Shown piece after piece: positions 9,300 to 18,531 of a stretch of DNA of 64,000 nt (positions within the stretch are counted from its first letter, which is position 1; the number at the start of each line of letters is the position of its first letter). Origin of the DNA: Janibacter hoylei PVAS-1 (lineage in GTDB: Bacteria > Actinomycetota > Actinomycetes > Actinomycetales > Dermatophilaceae). Location: the NCBI RefSeq assembly GCF_000297495.1, contig NZ_ALWX01000039.1:1-64000 (forward strand). The letters run 5' to 3'. The notes under the pieces were generated by a model that made no database searches, was not told where the DNA came from, and worked only from the letters and a program-made list of their open reading frames with translations. The position numbers were made by a program, and so were the translations under genes.

Positions 9300-10384
9300 A
9301 GGACCACCACCGAACGCAGCACGTCACCGGAGTGCATCTTGTCGAAGGCCGACTCGATGTCGCCCAGACCGATCCGCTCGGTGACGAAGGCATCGAGGTC
9401 GAAGCGCCCCTGGCGGTAGAGGTCGACGAGCATCGGGAAGTCACGGCTGGGCAGGCAGTCGCCGTACCAGCTCGACTTGAGGGCACCACCTCGGCCGAAG
9501 ATCTCGATCATGGGGAGGGTGACCTCCTTGTCCGGGGCCGGGACCCCGACGAGGACGACCCGACCGGCCAGGTCGCGCGCGTAGAAGGCCTGCTCGTAGG
9601 TCTGCGGCAGGCCGACCGCATCGACGACGACATCGGCCCCGAAACCGCCCGTCAGCTCACGGACCCGCTCGACGGTGTCCTCGGTGCTCGCATCCACGGT
9701 GTGCGTGGCACCGAAGCCCTTGGCGATCTCCAGCTTCCGCGGATCCATGTCCACCGCGATGATCGTCGTCGCACCCGCAACCTTCGCGCCCGCGATCGCC
9801 GCATCACCGACACCACCGCACCCGATGACCGCAATCGACTCACCACGAGTGACCTCACCGGTGTTGACCGCGGCACCGAAGCCGGCCATCACACCGCAGC
9901 CCAGCAGGCCCACGGCCGCCGCGTCGGCGTCCCCGTCGACCTTGGTGCACTGCCCCGCAGCGACGAGGGTCTTCTCGGCGAAGGCGCCGATACCCAGCGC
10001 GGGGGTCAGCGCCTCGCCGGTCTCGGCGATGGTCATCTTCTGGGTCGCGTTGTGCGTGTCGAAGCAGTACTGCGGCTTGCCCTTCCGGCACGCGCGGCAC
10101 TGACCGCACACCGCCCGCCAGTTGAGGATGACGAAATCACCGGGCGCCACCTCGGTGACCCCCTCGCCGACAGCCTCGACGACACCCGCGGCCTCGTGGC
10201 CGAGGAGGAAGGGGAACTCGTCGTTGATCCCACCCTCGCGGTAGTGCAGGTCGGTGTGGCACACCCCGCACGACTGGACCTTGACCACGGCCTCACCCGG
10301 ACCGGGGTCGGGCACGACGATGTCGACGACCTCGACATCCGCCCCCTTCGAACGAGCAATGACTGCCTTGACGGTCTGCGACAC
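9296..10384 (-). CDS. mscR: S-(hydroxymethyl)mycothiol dehydrogenase
   Basis: NAD- and mycothiol-dependent formaldehyde dehydrogenase (class III zinc alcohol dehydrogenase); also known to reduce S-nitrosomycothiol. Catalytic zinc ligands lie in SCGVCHTD and GHEAAG; structural zinc cysteines in [15 protein letters not shown]; the Rossmann motif is GCGGVGDAA. The start is GTG at 10384, giving [13 protein letters not shown], the usual N-terminus; upstream in-frame codons are not conserved. 362 residues. Overlaps the downstream MBL hydrolase by 4 bp, forming a two-gene formaldehyde detoxification operon. Confidence 0.93.
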   Translation of the reverse strand: MSQTVKAVIARSKGADVEVVDIVVPDPGPGEAVVKVQSCGVCHTDLHYREGGINDEFPFLLGHEAAGVVEAVGEGVTEVAPGDFVILNWRAVCGQCRACRKGKPQYCFDTHNATQKMTIAETGEALTPALGIGAFAEKTLVAAGQCTKVDGDADAAAVGLLGCGVMAGFGAAVNTGEVTRGESIAVIGCGGVGDAAIAGAKVAGATTIIAVDMDPRKLEIAKGFGATHTVDASTEDTVERVRELTGGFGADVVVDAVGLPQTYEQAFYARDLAGRVVLVGVPAPDKEVTLPMIEIFGRGGALKSSWYGDCLPSRDFPMLVDLYRQGRFDLDAFVTERIGLGDIESAFDKMHSGDVLRSVVVL

Positions 10385-10476
10385 GATTCGACTCCATTCG
10401 ACGGCGGGGCGGCGGCCCCGAGGTTCACGCCCCATCGTGACCCATCCGCCCACCGCCGTGGGCATAGGGTCTGGCC

Positions 10477-10803
10477 ATGGATACGAGTCTGCTGGCCGAG
10501 GTCCTGCTCACCCGGCTCGCGTGGAGCCTCCCGGTCGCCATCACGGCGACCGTCATCGCCGTCCTCGCGCTCGTGCGCCGGGACGACGGCCAGTGGTGGA
10601 AGTTCGTGATCGCCGGCTGCGCCGCACTCCTCCTCGCGCAGCTCGTGGGCCTCCTGGGGACCACGCTGCTGCTGGCGAACCACGACTTCCACCGCTTCCA
10701 GTGGATCACCTCGATCCCCACCCTCGTGCTCGACGTCCTGGCGCTGGGGCTGCTCGCAGCGGGCGCCTTCACCGGCCGCCGACCGACGGTCACCCCGCGA
10801 TGA
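10477..10803 (+). CDS. Small membrane protein, unknown function
   Basis: 108-residue protein with three predicted membrane helices (about 11-31, 39-65 and 77-97), including an Arg-Arg-Asp-Asp-Gly loop after the first. No family recognised. ATG at 10477 with TAGGGT (10465-10470) ending 6 nt upstream suggests a leaderless mRNA. Its TGA overlaps the ATG of the amidotransferase gene, so the two are probably translated together. Confidence 0.78.
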   Translation: MDTSLLAEVLLTRLAWSLPVAITATVIAVLALVRRDDGQWWKFVIAGCAALLLAQLVGLLGTTLLLANHDFHRFQWITSIPTLVLDVLALGLLAAGAFTGRRPTVTPR

Positions 10804-11498
10804 GCCTGCTCGTCGTCCAGCACCAGCGGACGTGCCCTCCGGGCCGCTTCGGCGACTGGCTCACCGACGCCGGCGTCGAGCTCGACGTGCGCCGCCCCGA
10901 CACCGGCGACTCCCTGCCGATCGACCTGTCGGGTCACGACGGCCTGCTCGTCCTCGGCGGCCAGATGGGCTGCCGCGACGACGAAGTGGCCCCGTGGCTG
11001 CCGGCCGTGCGTCAGCTCATCACCACCGCGGCGAAGCGGGCCACCCCCGCCCTCGGCATCTGCCTGGGCCACCAGCTGGCCGCGGTCGCCCTCGGCGGCG
11101 AGGTCGGTCGCAACCCCGGCGGGCGCACCCTCGGTGTCCTGACGGTCGCCGGCACCGGCTCGCTCGCCGACGACCCCGTGCTCGCCGCAGCGGCCGGCGC
11201 GCCTGTGCCGCAGTGGAACGACGACGTCGTCACGCGACTGCCCGAGGGCGCCGTCGCCCTCGCCGACAACGAGCGCGGCGACCTCCTCCTGGCCCGCCTG
11301 GCCCCCACGGTCTGGGGCGTGCAGGGGCACCCCGAGGCGGACCTCGGCATCGTCACCGCGTGGGCGGACTCCGACGCGGGGGCACCCGAGCTGGCAGACA
11401 TCGACGTACCCGCCGCGCTGGCCGCGGTCGCCGACGCACAGCCGGCCGTCGAGGCCGCGTGGCGGCCGGTCGCCGAGGCCTTCGCCCGGCTGCTCTGA
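10800..11498 (+). CDS. Type 1 (class I) glutamine amidotransferase
   Basis: GATase1-fold protein related to the GMP-synthase glutaminase domain. The nucleophile elbow is GICLGHQ, preceded by LLVLGGQMGC (oxyanion region), and the His/Glu pair is in GVQGHPEAD, so the catalytic triad is complete. 232 residues and no synthetase domain, as in stand-alone members that hydrolyse glutamine or gamma-glutamyl compounds. Substrate unknown. ATG overlaps the stop of the upstream membrane protein by 4 bp. Confidence 0.87.
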   Translation: MSLLVVQHQRTCPPGRFGDWLTDAGVELDVRRPDTGDSLPIDLSGHDGLLVLGGQMGCRDDEVAPWLPAVRQLITTAAKRATPALGICLGHQLAAVALGGEVGRNPGGRTLGVLTVAGTGSLADDPVLAAAAGAPVPQWNDDVVTRLPEGAVALADNERGDLLLARLAPTVWGVQGHPEADLGIVTAWADSDAGAPELADIDVPAALAAVADAQPAVEAAWRPVAEAFARLL

Positions 11499-11502
11499 GG
11501 TC

Positions 11503-12003
11503 TCAGCCCCCGACGACGAGGGCGGTCGCGACGGCGGCCGCGCCCTCGCCCCGGCCGGTGAGCCCGAGTCCGTCGGTCGTCGTGCCGCTGAGACTGACGG
11601 GCGCACCGCAGGCCGCGGACATCGCCTGCTGGGCCTCCTGACGACGGGTGCCGATCTTCGGGCGGTTGGCGACGACCTGCACGGCGACGTTACCGATCTC
11701 GTAGCCCGCCTCGCGCACGAGCCGGGCCGCCTCGGCGAGCAGGGTGAGGCCCGAGGCGCCCGCGAGCTCGGGGCGGTCAGTGCCGAAGTGCTGACCGAGG
11801 TCACCGATGCCCGCCGCGGCGAAGAGCGCGTCGCACGCCGCGTGGCAGGCGACGTCGGCATCGGAGTGCCCCTCGAGACCGACCTCGCCGGGCCACAGCA
11901 GCCCACCGACCCACAGCTCGCGTCCCGAGTCCGGCGCCGCGAAGGCGTGGACGTCGACACCGATCCCGGTGCGCGGCAGCCGGGCGACCTCGTGTGCACT
12001 CAT
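11503..12003 (-). CDS. ispF: 2-C-methyl-D-erythritol 2,4-cyclodiphosphate synthase
   Basis: MEP-pathway enzyme converting CDP-methylerythritol 2-phosphate to the cyclodiphosphate. Metal ligands appear in GIGVDVHAF (Asp, His) and [11 protein letters not shown]; later DLGQHF and the TRRQEAQQ and [15 protein letters not shown] segments complete the family pattern. ATG at 12003 gives 166 residues, typical; upstream in-frame sequence is not conserved. It is separated from ispD by a flavin monooxygenase-like gene on the opposite strand, unlike the usual ispD-ispF adjacency. Confidence 0.94.
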   Translation of the reverse strand: MSAHEVARLPRTGIGVDVHAFAAPDSGRELWVGGLLWPGEVGLEGHSDADVACHAACDALFAAAGIGDLGQHFGTDRPELAGASGLTLLAEAARLVREAGYEIGNVAVQVVANRPKIGTRRQEAQQAMSAACGAPVSLSGTTTDGLGLTGRGEGAAAVATALVVGG

Positions 12004-12058
12004 GGCGACAGTCTCGCAGCCGGGGATCACGCGCGGCCGCACCTGCGTTGGACGCAGC

Positions 12059-13123
12059 GTGACCCCCTTCGACTCCCTCGTCATCGGTGCCGGTCAGGCC
12101 GGGCTCTCGGCGAGCCACCACCTGCGCCGGCTCGGTATCGACCACGTCGTGCTCGACGCCAACGAGCACGCCGGCGGCGCCTGGCAGCACCGCTGGGACT
12201 CGCTGACCATGGCCGACGTGCACGGCGTCGCCGACCTGCCCGACGCCGCTGCCCCGGGCGACTCGCACGACCGCGCCAACGAGGTCATCGCCCGGTGGTT
12301 CGACGACTACGAGCAGGCCCACGACCTGCCTGTGCTCCGCCCGGTCAGGGTCGACCGGGTCACCGACGTCGGCGGCATGCTCCACGTGCACGCTGCACGG
12401 CGGACCTGGGTCACGCGCACCCTCGTCAACGCGACGGGGACGTGGACCCACCCCTTCGTCCCGACCTACCCGGGCCAGCGCGACTTCGCCGGGGAGCAGT
12501 GGCACACCGTCGCCTACCCGGGCCGCGAGCACTTCCGCGGCATGCGCGTGCTCGTCGTCGGGGGCGGCGCCTCCGCCGTCCAATTCATCGGCGAGCTCGC
12601 GACGATCGCCAAGATCACCTGGGTGACGCGGCGGCCACCGGTGTGGACCGACGAGTTCTCGGGACGGCGGGCGATCGAGCTCGTCGAGGAGCGGGTGCGC
12701 GAAGGGAGACCACCCGCCAGCGTCGTCTCGGTCACCGGGCTGTCGCTGCGGCCGCAGGAGATGGCCGCAGCCCGCACCGGGGTCTACGAGCGGCGGCGGC
12801 CGATCTTCGATCGGATTGAGCGTGACGGGGTGCGCTGGGCCGACGGCAGCTTCGTCGCGGCCGACGCGATCCTGTGGGCGACCGGATTTCGCCCCGCGGT
12901 GCGCCACCTGGCACCCCTCGGCCTGCGCAGCCAGCACGGCGGCATCGCGCTGCTGCCCGGATCACGCGACGTCCAGACCTCCGTGACGGCGGCCCGCGAC
13001 CCGCGCGTCCAGCTCGTGGGCTACGGCCCGTCCGCCAGCACGATCGGCGGCAACCGGGCGGGCCGCGCGGCGGCCCTGGCCGTCCGTCGCCAGCTCAGCG
13101 GAGCAGCTGCTCCGCCCGGGTGA
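12059..13123 (+). CDS. FAD-dependent NAD(P)-binding oxidoreductase, flavin-monooxygenase-like
   Basis: Two Rossmann dinucleotide motifs, [10 protein letters not shown] (FAD, about 9-18) and [10 protein letters not shown] (NAD(P)H, about 163-172), plus [11 protein letters not shown] near residue 280 and [14 protein letters not shown] near the end, match the flavin-containing monooxygenase/thioredoxin-reductase-like superfamily (Pyr_redox_3). It probably oxidises a small molecule; the substrate is not evident. GTG at 12059, 354 residues. It sits between ispF and ispD on the opposite strand, divergent from ispF and overlapping the ispD 3' end by 29 bp. Confidence 0.87.
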   Translation: MTPFDSLVIGAGQAGLSASHHLRRLGIDHVVLDANEHAGGAWQHRWDSLTMADVHGVADLPDAAAPGDSHDRANEVIARWFDDYEQAHDLPVLRPVRVDRVTDVGGMLHVHAARRTWVTRTLVNATGTWTHPFVPTYPGQRDFAGEQWHTVAYPGREHFRGMRVLVVGGGASAVQFIGELATIAKITWVTRRPPVWTDEFSGRRAIELVEERVREGRPPASVVSVTGLSLRPQEMAAARTGVYERRRPIFDRIERDGVRWADGSFVAADAILWATGFRPAVRHLAPLGLRSQHGGIALLPGSRDVQTSVTAARDPRVQLVGYGPSASTIGGNRAGRAAALAVRRQLSGAAAPPG

Positions 13124-13757
13124 GGTCCGCTGGCGTCGTCACCTTGAGCGCTCGCTCGTCACCCTCGACGACGAGCACGTCGTGGCCGAGTGCCTCGACC
13201 ATAGCCGCGTCGTCGGTGGCCGCCGCGCCGGCCGCGTGCGCCGCGGCGAGGACGGTCCGGTCGAAGCCCTGCGGGGTCTGCACCGCGCGCAGCGTCTCGC
13301 GGCGCGGAGTGGCCGTGATCCGCCCGTCGGGGCCGACGACCTTGATGGTGTCGACGACCGGGACCCCGGGGATGGCGCCGGTCGCGCCGGCGTCGAGTGC
13401 AGCGAGCACCCGCCCGAAGACGGTCGCAGGCGTCAGGCAGCGGGCCGCGTCGTGGACGAGCACCCGGTCGACCGTGGGCGACAACGCAGCCAGGCCGGCA
13501 GAGACCGAGTCGGTGCGCTCGGCCCCACCGGGCACGACCACGCAGCGCGTGGCACCGGAGTCGAGGCCGGCGACGAGGGCGCTCGCCTCACCGACGAGGT
13601 CCTCGGGCACGACGACGGCGATCTCGGCCGGCGTCGTCTCGAGCGCCCCGCTCACCGCGCGCTCGAGGATCGTCACCCCGGCCAGCTCGACGAAGGCCTT
13701 GGGCCGGTCGGCACCCAGGCGCGTGCCCGACCCCGCAGCCACGACGACGACGCCCAC
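13095..13757 (-). CDS. ispD: 2-C-methyl-D-erythritol 4-phosphate cytidylyltransferase
   Basis: MEP-pathway enzyme forming CDP-methylerythritol from MEP and CTP. Nucleotide-binding motif VVAAGSGTRLGADRPKAF at the N-terminus, VLVHDAARCLTP in the middle, VDTIKVV and VQTPQGF later, and a C-terminal [15 protein letters not shown]: all family hallmarks. 220 residues. It follows carD by 44 nt on the same strand, the conserved actinobacterial carD-ispD arrangement. Its last 29 bp overlap the convergent monooxygenase gene. Confidence 0.95.
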   Translation of the reverse strand: MGVVVVAAGSGTRLGADRPKAFVELAGVTILERAVSGALETTPAEIAVVVPEDLVGEASALVAGLDSGATRCVVVPGGAERTDSVSAGLAALSPTVDRVLVHDAARCLTPATVFGRVLAALDAGATGAIPGVPVVDTIKVVGPDGRITATPRRETLRAVQTPQGFDRTVLAAAHAAGAAATDDAAMVEALGHDVLVVEGDERALKVTTPADLTRAEQLLR

Positions 13758-13801
13758 ACCGTGACCGGTGTGGGCGTCGGACTGCTGGAGCAGTGAGTCG
13801 T

Positions 13802-14284
13802 TCAGGACGCGAGGACCTCGTCGAGGATGACCTCGGCCTTGTCCTCGTCCGTCTTCTCGGCGAGCGCGAGCTCGGAGACGAGGATCTGGCGCGCCTTGGC
13901 GAGCATCCGCTTCTCACCGGCGGACAGACCGCGGTCCTTCTCGCGGCGCCACAGGTCGCGGACGACCTCGGCCACCTTGATGACATCGCCCGAGGCCAGC
14001 TTTTCGAGGTTGGCCTTGTAGCGGCGCGACCAGTTGGTCGGCTCCTCCGCGTGCGGGGTGCGCAGCACCTCGAAGACGCGGTCGAGGCCCTCCTTGCCCA
14101 CGACGTCGCGGACACCCACGAGGTCGCAGTTCTCGGCGGGCACCTCGATGGTCAGGTCACCCTGCGCCACCTTGAGCTTGAGGTACTGCTTGTCCTCACC
14201 CTTGATCTTTCGAATCTTGATCTCTTCGATCAGAGCAGCCCCGTGGTGGGGGTACACGACCGTCTCGCCGACCTTGAAAACCAT
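13802..14284 (-). CDS. carD: CarD-family RNA polymerase-binding transcription regulator
   Basis: CarD binds the RNA polymerase beta subunit and stabilises open promoter complexes, notably at rRNA promoters. The N-terminal Tudor-like domain begins [16 protein letters not shown] and includes LTIEVPAEN; the C-terminal helical DNA-binding domain holds the conserved Trp ([13 protein letters not shown]) and RDLWRRE. 160 residues, standard. The ATG follows AAAGGGG, and TAATCT (minus, 14317-14312) is a likely -10, giving a short leader of about 20 nt. Head of the carD-ispD unit. Confidence 0.96.
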   Translation of the reverse strand: MVFKVGETVVYPHHGAALIEEIKIRKIKGEDKQYLKLKVAQGDLTIEVPAENCDLVGVRDVVGKEGLDRVFEVLRTPHAEEPTNWSRRYKANLEKLASGDVIKVAEVVRDLWRREKDRGLSAGEKRMLAKARQILVSELALAEKTDEDKAEVILDEVLAS

Positions 14285-14439
14285 GTGGAGATTTCCCCTT
14301 TCGCGACCTCCAGATTATCACGGCGTGTCGTAGGTCGCACAGTCGTCCGAGGGATCAGAATGCCCCTCGCGCGCCCGCGGAGAGGCATGTCACGCGACCC
14401 CGCACGACCCCGGCACCGCCCCCCGCTAGGCTGTGCCCC

Positions 14440-14961
14440 GTGAAGCGCAACCTCGTCTCCCGCACCCCCGTCATCGCCCTCGCCGTGGCCCTGGCTGCCG
14501 GCACGGCTGGATGCTCGGTCAACTCCCCCTTCCAGACCGCCGAGACCATGGCGCTCGCCGACGGCGTCCCGGTCGACCTCGACGGGGCGCAGGTCCGCAA
14601 TCTCGCCCTCGTCAGCGGCGAGGAGGGCGGCGACGCCACCGTCATCGGTGCCGTCGAAAACACCAGCGGCGAGGAGCTGACCTTCACGGTCGCCGTGAAC
14701 GGCGGCAGCAAGGCCTCGACCAAGGTCCCGGCCCACGCCACGGTCAACCTCAGCTCCGAGGACAAGGTGACGCTGAGCAAGGTCGCCGCCGCCCCCGGCG
14801 ACATGATCGACGTCGAGGTGAGCGACGGCGGTGCCGCGACTCCCGTGAGCATCCCCGTCCTCGACCCCACCGGCTACTACGAGGACTACGCACCCGAGGG
14901 CTGGACCCCCACCCCCACGCCGTCCGCGACGGAGGAGCACGGCGAGTCCGAAGGTCACTGA
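14440..14961 (+). CDS. Putative lipoprotein, unknown function
   Basis: 173-residue exported protein. Signal peptide with basic start (MKRNLVSR), hydrophobic core and lipobox AGTAGC, the Cys at residue 25 being the lipidation site. The mature part looks like one immunoglobulin/copper-chaperone-like beta domain, with a Tyr-rich and Pro/Thr-rich, acidic C-terminus ending in His. No family assigned. GTG at 14440; TAGGCT (14427-14432) ends 7 nt before it, so probably leaderless. Convergent with regX3 across a 52-bp perfect palindrome. Confidence 0.82.
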   Translation: MKRNLVSRTPVIALAVALAAGTAGCSVNSPFQTAETMALADGVPVDLDGAQVRNLALVSGEEGGDATVIGAVENTSGEELTFTVAVNGGSKASTKVPAHATVNLSSEDKVTLSKVAAAPGDMIDVEVSDGGAATPVSIPVLDPTGYYEDYAPEGWTPTPTPSATEEHGESEGH

Positions 14962-14972
14962 CCCGCTCGAGC

Positions 14973-15024
14973 GCTCACGGTGAGAGGTCGGCACCCCGCG
15001 GGGTGCCGACCTCTCACCGTGAGC
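14973..15024. terminator. Bidirectional terminator, 52-bp perfect palindrome
   Basis: Positions 14973-14998 are the exact reverse complement of 14999-15024, with GC at the axis inside CCCCGCGGGG. It sits between the convergent lipoprotein gene (stop 14961) and regX3 (stop 15029), so it probably ends transcription from both sides. There is no T-run on either side, as often in actinobacterial terminators. Confidence 0.85.
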
Positions 15025-15028
15025 GGGC

Positions 15029-15709
15029 TCAGCCCTCGAACTTGTAGCCCAGGCCGCGCACGGTGACGATGTGCACCGGCTTGGCCGGGTCGGGCTCGAT
15101 CTTGGCCCGCAGCCGCTTGATGTGCACGTCCAGGGTCTTGGTGTCACCGACGTAGTCGCTCCCCCACACGCGATCGATGAGCTGCACGCGGGTGAGCACC
15201 CGGCCGACGTTGCGCAGCAGCATCTCGAGCAGCTCGAACTCCTTGAGCGGCAGCGAGATCTGCGTGCCGTCGACCGCCACGATGTGCCGGTCGACGTCCA
15301 TCCGCACCGGGCCGCCCTCGATCGTCGCCGGCAGCAGCTCCTCCGGCTCGTTGTTGCGGCGCAGCACCGCCTTGATCCGGGCGAGCAGCTCGCGCGAGCT
15401 GTAGGGCTTGGTGACGTAGTCGTCCGCACCGATCTCGAGCCCGACGACCTTGTCGATCTCACCGTCCTTGGCGGTGAGCATGATGACGGGCACGTTGGAC
15501 CGCTGCCGGATGGCCCGGCACACGTCGATGCCCGACAGGCCGGGGAGCATGAGGTCGAGGAGGACCAGGTCCGCACCGTCGGCGTCGAAGGCGGTGATGG
15601 CGTCGGGGCCGGTCTCGGCGACCGCGACGTCGTAGCCCTCCTTATCGAGCAGGTAGGACAGGGGGTCGGAGAAGGACACCTCGTCCTCGACCACGAGGAT
15701 GCGGGTCAT
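15029..15709 (-). CDS. regX3: Response regulator RegX3 (OmpR family), phosphate regulon
   Basis: DNA-binding response regulator of the phosphate-starvation system. Receiver: RILVVEDEVSF acidic pair, LVLLDLMLPG phospho-acceptor Asp (about residue 52), VIMLTAKD and VTKPYSSRELLARI lysine. C-terminal winged helix: EFELLEMLLRNVGRVLTR and the TVRGLGYKFEG end. 226 residues from ATG at 15709, which shares a base with the senX3 stop; longer in-frame upstream sequence is inside senX3. Nearby phoU, pstS and ppk carry GTTCACC repeats, its expected targets. Confidence 0.95.
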   Translation of the reverse strand: MTRILVVEDEVSFSDPLSYLLDKEGYDVAVAETGPDAITAFDADGADLVLLDLMLPGLSGIDVCRAIRQRSNVPVIMLTAKDGEIDKVVGLEIGADDYVTKPYSSRELLARIKAVLRRNNEPEELLPATIEGGPVRMDVDRHIVAVDGTQISLPLKEFELLEMLLRNVGRVLTRVQLIDRVWGSDYVGDTKTLDVHIKRLRAKIEPDPAKPVHIVTVRGLGYKFEG

Positions 15710-16881
15710 CAGCGGGACTCCTTGGGGGTGGTGGTGGGTGAGTGTGGTGTGTCGGCCTGCAGGGTTTCGGCCGCGGCAGGCAGGCGGATGGTGAAGGTCG
15801 ATCCGTGGTCGCCGTCGCTCCACACCTGGATGTCGCCTCCGTGGTTGGCGCAGATGTGCTTGACGATCGACAGACCGAGCCCGGTCCCGCCGGTGGCCCG
15901 GGAGCGGGCGGCGTCCATCCGGTAGAAGCGCTCGAAGATCCGGGTCTGCTCGTGCTCCGGGATGCCCGGCCCCTGGTCGGTGACGGCGATCTCGACCGTG
16001 TCGCCCTGCAGTCGCGCACCGACCCCGACGGCGGTCCCGGCGTCGGCGTACGAGATGGCATTGCCGACGAGGTTGCGCACCGCCGTGATGAGCATGTCCT
16101 CGTCACCGCGGACGTAGAGGTCCGCGGCGACCTTGTCGGTCAGGGTGATCTGCTTGGCCTCGGCCTCGAGCCGCAGGTGGTCGAGCGCCAGGGCGACGAC
16201 GTCCTCGATCTCGACGAGCTCGGGGTCCTGGAGCACCGGCGTGCCCTGCAGGCGCGAGAGCTCGACGATCTCCTTGATCAGGCTCGACAGACGCACCGCC
16301 TCGCCCTGCATGCGCCGTGCGAAGCGGTCGACGGCCTGCGGGTCGTCCTTGGCGTCCATGACGGCCTCGGCGAGCAAAGAGATGCCCCCGACCGGCGTCT
16401 TGAGCTCGTGGCTGACGTTGGCGACGAAGTCGCGGCGGGTCTCCTCGACGCGCCGCCCGTGGGTCTGGTCGTCGACGAGCAGCAGGAGGTTCTTCGCCCC
16501 GAGCGGCGCGACGCGCGCCGACACGTAGACGAGGGTGCTCAGCCCGGGGCGGGCCAGCTCGAGCTGCGCCTCGCGGATCACGCCGTCACGGGCCACCTGC
16601 TCGACCATGGACGCGATCTCCGGGTGGACGAGCTGTCCGTGTCGCACGAGCCCGTAGGTCACCGCGGCGGGCGAGGTCGTGATGACGCGGCCAGCACGGT
16701 CGACGACGACCCCGGAGGAGCGCAGCACGGCAAGGACGTCGCCGACGCCGTGGGGCACCTCCGGCTCCGGCTCTGGGGCGGCGGCGCGTTCGCGGTCACT
16801 CATGGTGATCGCGGCCCAGACGAGGAAGCCGATGAGCAGGCCGGCGACGCCACCGAGAATTGCCGCGGTCGTAGGCTGCAC
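15709..16881 (-). CDS. senX3: Sensor histidine kinase SenX3 (phosphate)
   Basis: Membrane histidine kinase paired with RegX3. One N-terminal membrane helix (about 5-27), a PAS-like linker, H-box FVANVSHELKTPVGG (phospho-His near 164), and an ATPase domain with NLVGNAISYA (N), VTDQGPGIPE (G1), FERFYR (F) and GGTGLGLSIVKHI (G2). 390 residues. GTG at 16881; TACTCT (minus, 16894-16889) ends 7 nt upstream, indicating a leaderless message for senX3-regX3. Divergent from phoU, the usual actinobacterial order. Confidence 0.95.
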   Translation of the reverse strand: MQPTTAAILGGVAGLLIGFLVWAAITMSDRERAAAPEPEPEVPHGVGDVLAVLRSSGVVVDRAGRVITTSPAAVTYGLVRHGQLVHPEIASMVEQVARDGVIREAQLELARPGLSTLVYVSARVAPLGAKNLLLLVDDQTHGRRVEETRRDFVANVSHELKTPVGGISLLAEAVMDAKDDPQAVDRFARRMQGEAVRLSSLIKEIVELSRLQGTPVLQDPELVEIEDVVALALDHLRLEAEAKQITLTDKVAADLYVRGDEDMLITAVRNLVGNAISYADAGTAVGVGARLQGDTVEIAVTDQGPGIPEHEQTRIFERFYRMDAARSRATGGTGLGLSIVKHICANHGGDIQVWSDGDHGSTFTIRLPAAAETLQADTPHSPTTTPKESR

Positions 16882-16952
16882 GTCACCGAGAGTACTTCTC
16901 CGTCAGGGCACACTGACACCGGGCGAGCGGTCGCGAGACGACCTCCTGCGGT

Positions 16953-16995
16953 GTTCACCTGCCCGCCGCAGGATGTTCACCGCGACCGCGTTCAC
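16953..16995 (+). promoter_or_regulatory. PHO-box-like GTTCACC repeats upstream of phoU
   Basis: GTTCACC occurs at 16953 and 16975, exactly two 11-bp units apart, with a further GTTCACT at 16990. The 11-bp spacing matches RegX3/PhoP-type direct repeats known in actinobacteria. The block lies between the divergent senX3 and phoU starts, so it could control both. Binding is inferred from pattern and context. Confidence 0.65.
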
Positions 16996-17037
16996 TGGCC
17001 CGGGCACCTGCCCGTGCACACCGACGAAGGGGACACC

Positions 17038-17712
17038 ATGCGCCAGATCTTCCACGACGAGCTCGAGCAGATCGCGAGCGACCTCGTCGAGCTGGCCGGG
17101 CTCGTCGCCACCGCGATCCGCCAGTCGACCGAGGCCCTCCTCGAGGCGGACGTGCAGCTCGCCGACCGGGTCATCGAGGGCGACCGGGCCATCGACGACC
17201 GCCGCAACGACCTCGACGCCCGCTCGGTCGACCTGCTCGCCCGACAGGCGCCGGTCGCGAGCGACCTGCGCACGGTCGTCGCCTCCATGCGCATGTCGAG
17301 TGACCTCGAGCGCATGGGCGACCTCGCCCGCCACGTCGCCCAGGTCGCGCGCATGCGCTACCCCGAGCAGGCCGTCCCCACCGAGCTGCGCGAGACCTTC
17401 ATGCGCATGGGCAGCATCGCCGAGCGGATCGTCACCGAGGTCGCCGCGGTCATCCTCAGCCAGGACGTCGCGGCAGCCGGCGAGATCGAGCGGATCGACG
17501 ACGAGCTCGACGTCCTCCACCGCGAGATGTTCACCCTGCTCGCCGAGGGCGCCTGGCAGCACGGCACGACGAGTGCCGTCGACGTCGCCCTCCTCAGCCG
17601 CTACTTCGAGCGCTTCGGCGACCACGCCGTCACCGTCGCGCGACGCGTCAACTTCCTCGTCACGGGTCAGGCCGGCGCCGTCGAGCTGCCCGAGGAGTCC
17701 GAGCGCAGCTGA
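17038..17712 (+). CDS. phoU: Phosphate signalling protein PhoU
   Basis: Two-fold repeat of a three-helix bundle that links the Pst transporter to SenX3 and keeps it inactive under phosphate sufficiency. Each half shows the family metal/phosphate pattern: VIEGDRAIDDRRNDLDARS and SSDLERMGDLARHVAQVA in the first, and RIDDELDVLHREMF and SRYFERFGDHAVTVARRV in the second. 224 residues, standard. ATG at 17038 is preceded by GAAGGGG. Divergent from senX3-regX3 and convergent with gpmA. Confidence 0.95.
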   Translation: MRQIFHDELEQIASDLVELAGLVATAIRQSTEALLEADVQLADRVIEGDRAIDDRRNDLDARSVDLLARQAPVASDLRTVVASMRMSSDLERMGDLARHVAQVARMRYPEQAVPTELRETFMRMGSIAERIVTEVAAVILSQDVAAAGEIERIDDELDVLHREMFTLLAEGAWQHGTTSAVDVALLSRYFERFGDHAVTVARRVNFLVTGQAGAVELPEESERS

Positions 17713-17720
17713 TCGCCCCG

Positions 17721-17765
17721 ACGAGTGAGGGCCCGCCGACGTGACGTCGGCGGGCCCTCACTCGT
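17721..17765. terminator. Bidirectional terminator between phoU and gpmA
   Basis: A 45-nt inverted repeat: 22-bp arms (17721-17742 and 17744-17765) match perfectly about a single central G. It begins 8 nt after the phoU stop and ends 10 nt before the gpmA stop on the other strand, so one structure serves both convergent genes. Confidence 0.87.
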
Positions 17766-17774
17766 GCGGTCGGG

Positions 17775-18509
17775 TCAGCGACCCTGATTGGCCACCGCGG
17801 CCGCCTCGGCGGCCGCTGCCTCGGGGTCGAGGTACTCCCCCGGACGCGTCGGCATGAAGTCCTCACCGAGGTCGTAGACGAGCGGCATGCCCGTGGGGAT
17901 GTTGAGCGCCGCGATGTCCTCGTCGCTGATCCCGTCGAGGTGCTTGACGAGCGCGCGCAGCGAGTTGCCGTGGGCGGTGACGAGCACGGTGCGGCCAGCG
18001 GTCAGGTCCTCCCGGATCGGGCCCTCCCAGTACGGCATGAGGCGGGCGATGACGTCCTTGAGGCACTCCGTGCGCGGCACCTCGGGCAGGTCCGCGTAGC
18101 GCGGGTCGTCGGTCTGGGCGTACTCGTCGTCGGGCTCGATGGCCGGCGGCGGGGTGTCGAAGCTGCGGCGCCAGAGCATGAACTGCTCGTCGCCGTACTT
18201 GTCCCGGGTCGCCGCCTTGTCCAGGCCCTGCAGGGCGCCGTAGTGGCGCTCGTTGAGCCGCCAGTCGCGGCGCACGGGGATCCAGTGGCGGTCGGCGGCG
18301 TCGAGGGCCAGGTTGGCCGTCGTGATCGCGCGGCGCAGCACCGAGGTGTGGACGACGTCGGGCAGCAGGCCCGACTCCTTGATGAGGCGGCCTCCGCGGA
18401 CGGCCTCCTCACGGCCCTTGTCGATGAGGTCGACGTCGACCCATCCGGTGAAGAGGTTCTTCTCGTTCCAGTCGGAGCGGCCGTGGCGGAGCAGGATGAG
18501 AGTCGACAT
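17775..18509 (-). CDS. gpmA: 2,3-bisphosphoglycerate-dependent phosphoglycerate mutase
   Basis: Interconverts 3- and 2-phosphoglycerate in glycolysis. Catalytic His is in [10 protein letters not shown] (His 9); the second His in [24 protein letters not shown] carries the acid; RRSFDTPPP is typical of the dPGM family. 244 residues. ATG at 18509, with TACGCT (minus, 18522-18517) ending 7 nt upstream, a leaderless arrangement. It sits between phoU and the mshA cluster, as in many actinobacteria (mycobacterial gpm1 is next to senX3 and mshA). Confidence 0.95.
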   Translation of the reverse strand: MSTLILLRHGRSDWNEKNLFTGWVDVDLIDKGREEAVRGGRLIKESGLLPDVVHTSVLRRAITTANLALDAADRHWIPVRRDWRLNERHYGALQGLDKAATRDKYGDEQFMLWRRSFDTPPPAIEPDDEYAQTDDPRYADLPEVPRTECLKDVIARLMPYWEGPIREDLTAGRTVLVTAHGNSLRALVKHLDGISDEDIAALNIPTGMPLVYDLGEDFMPTRPGEYLDPEAAAAEAAAVANQGR

Positions 18510-18531
18510 GGCGCACAGCGTAACGACGCCG

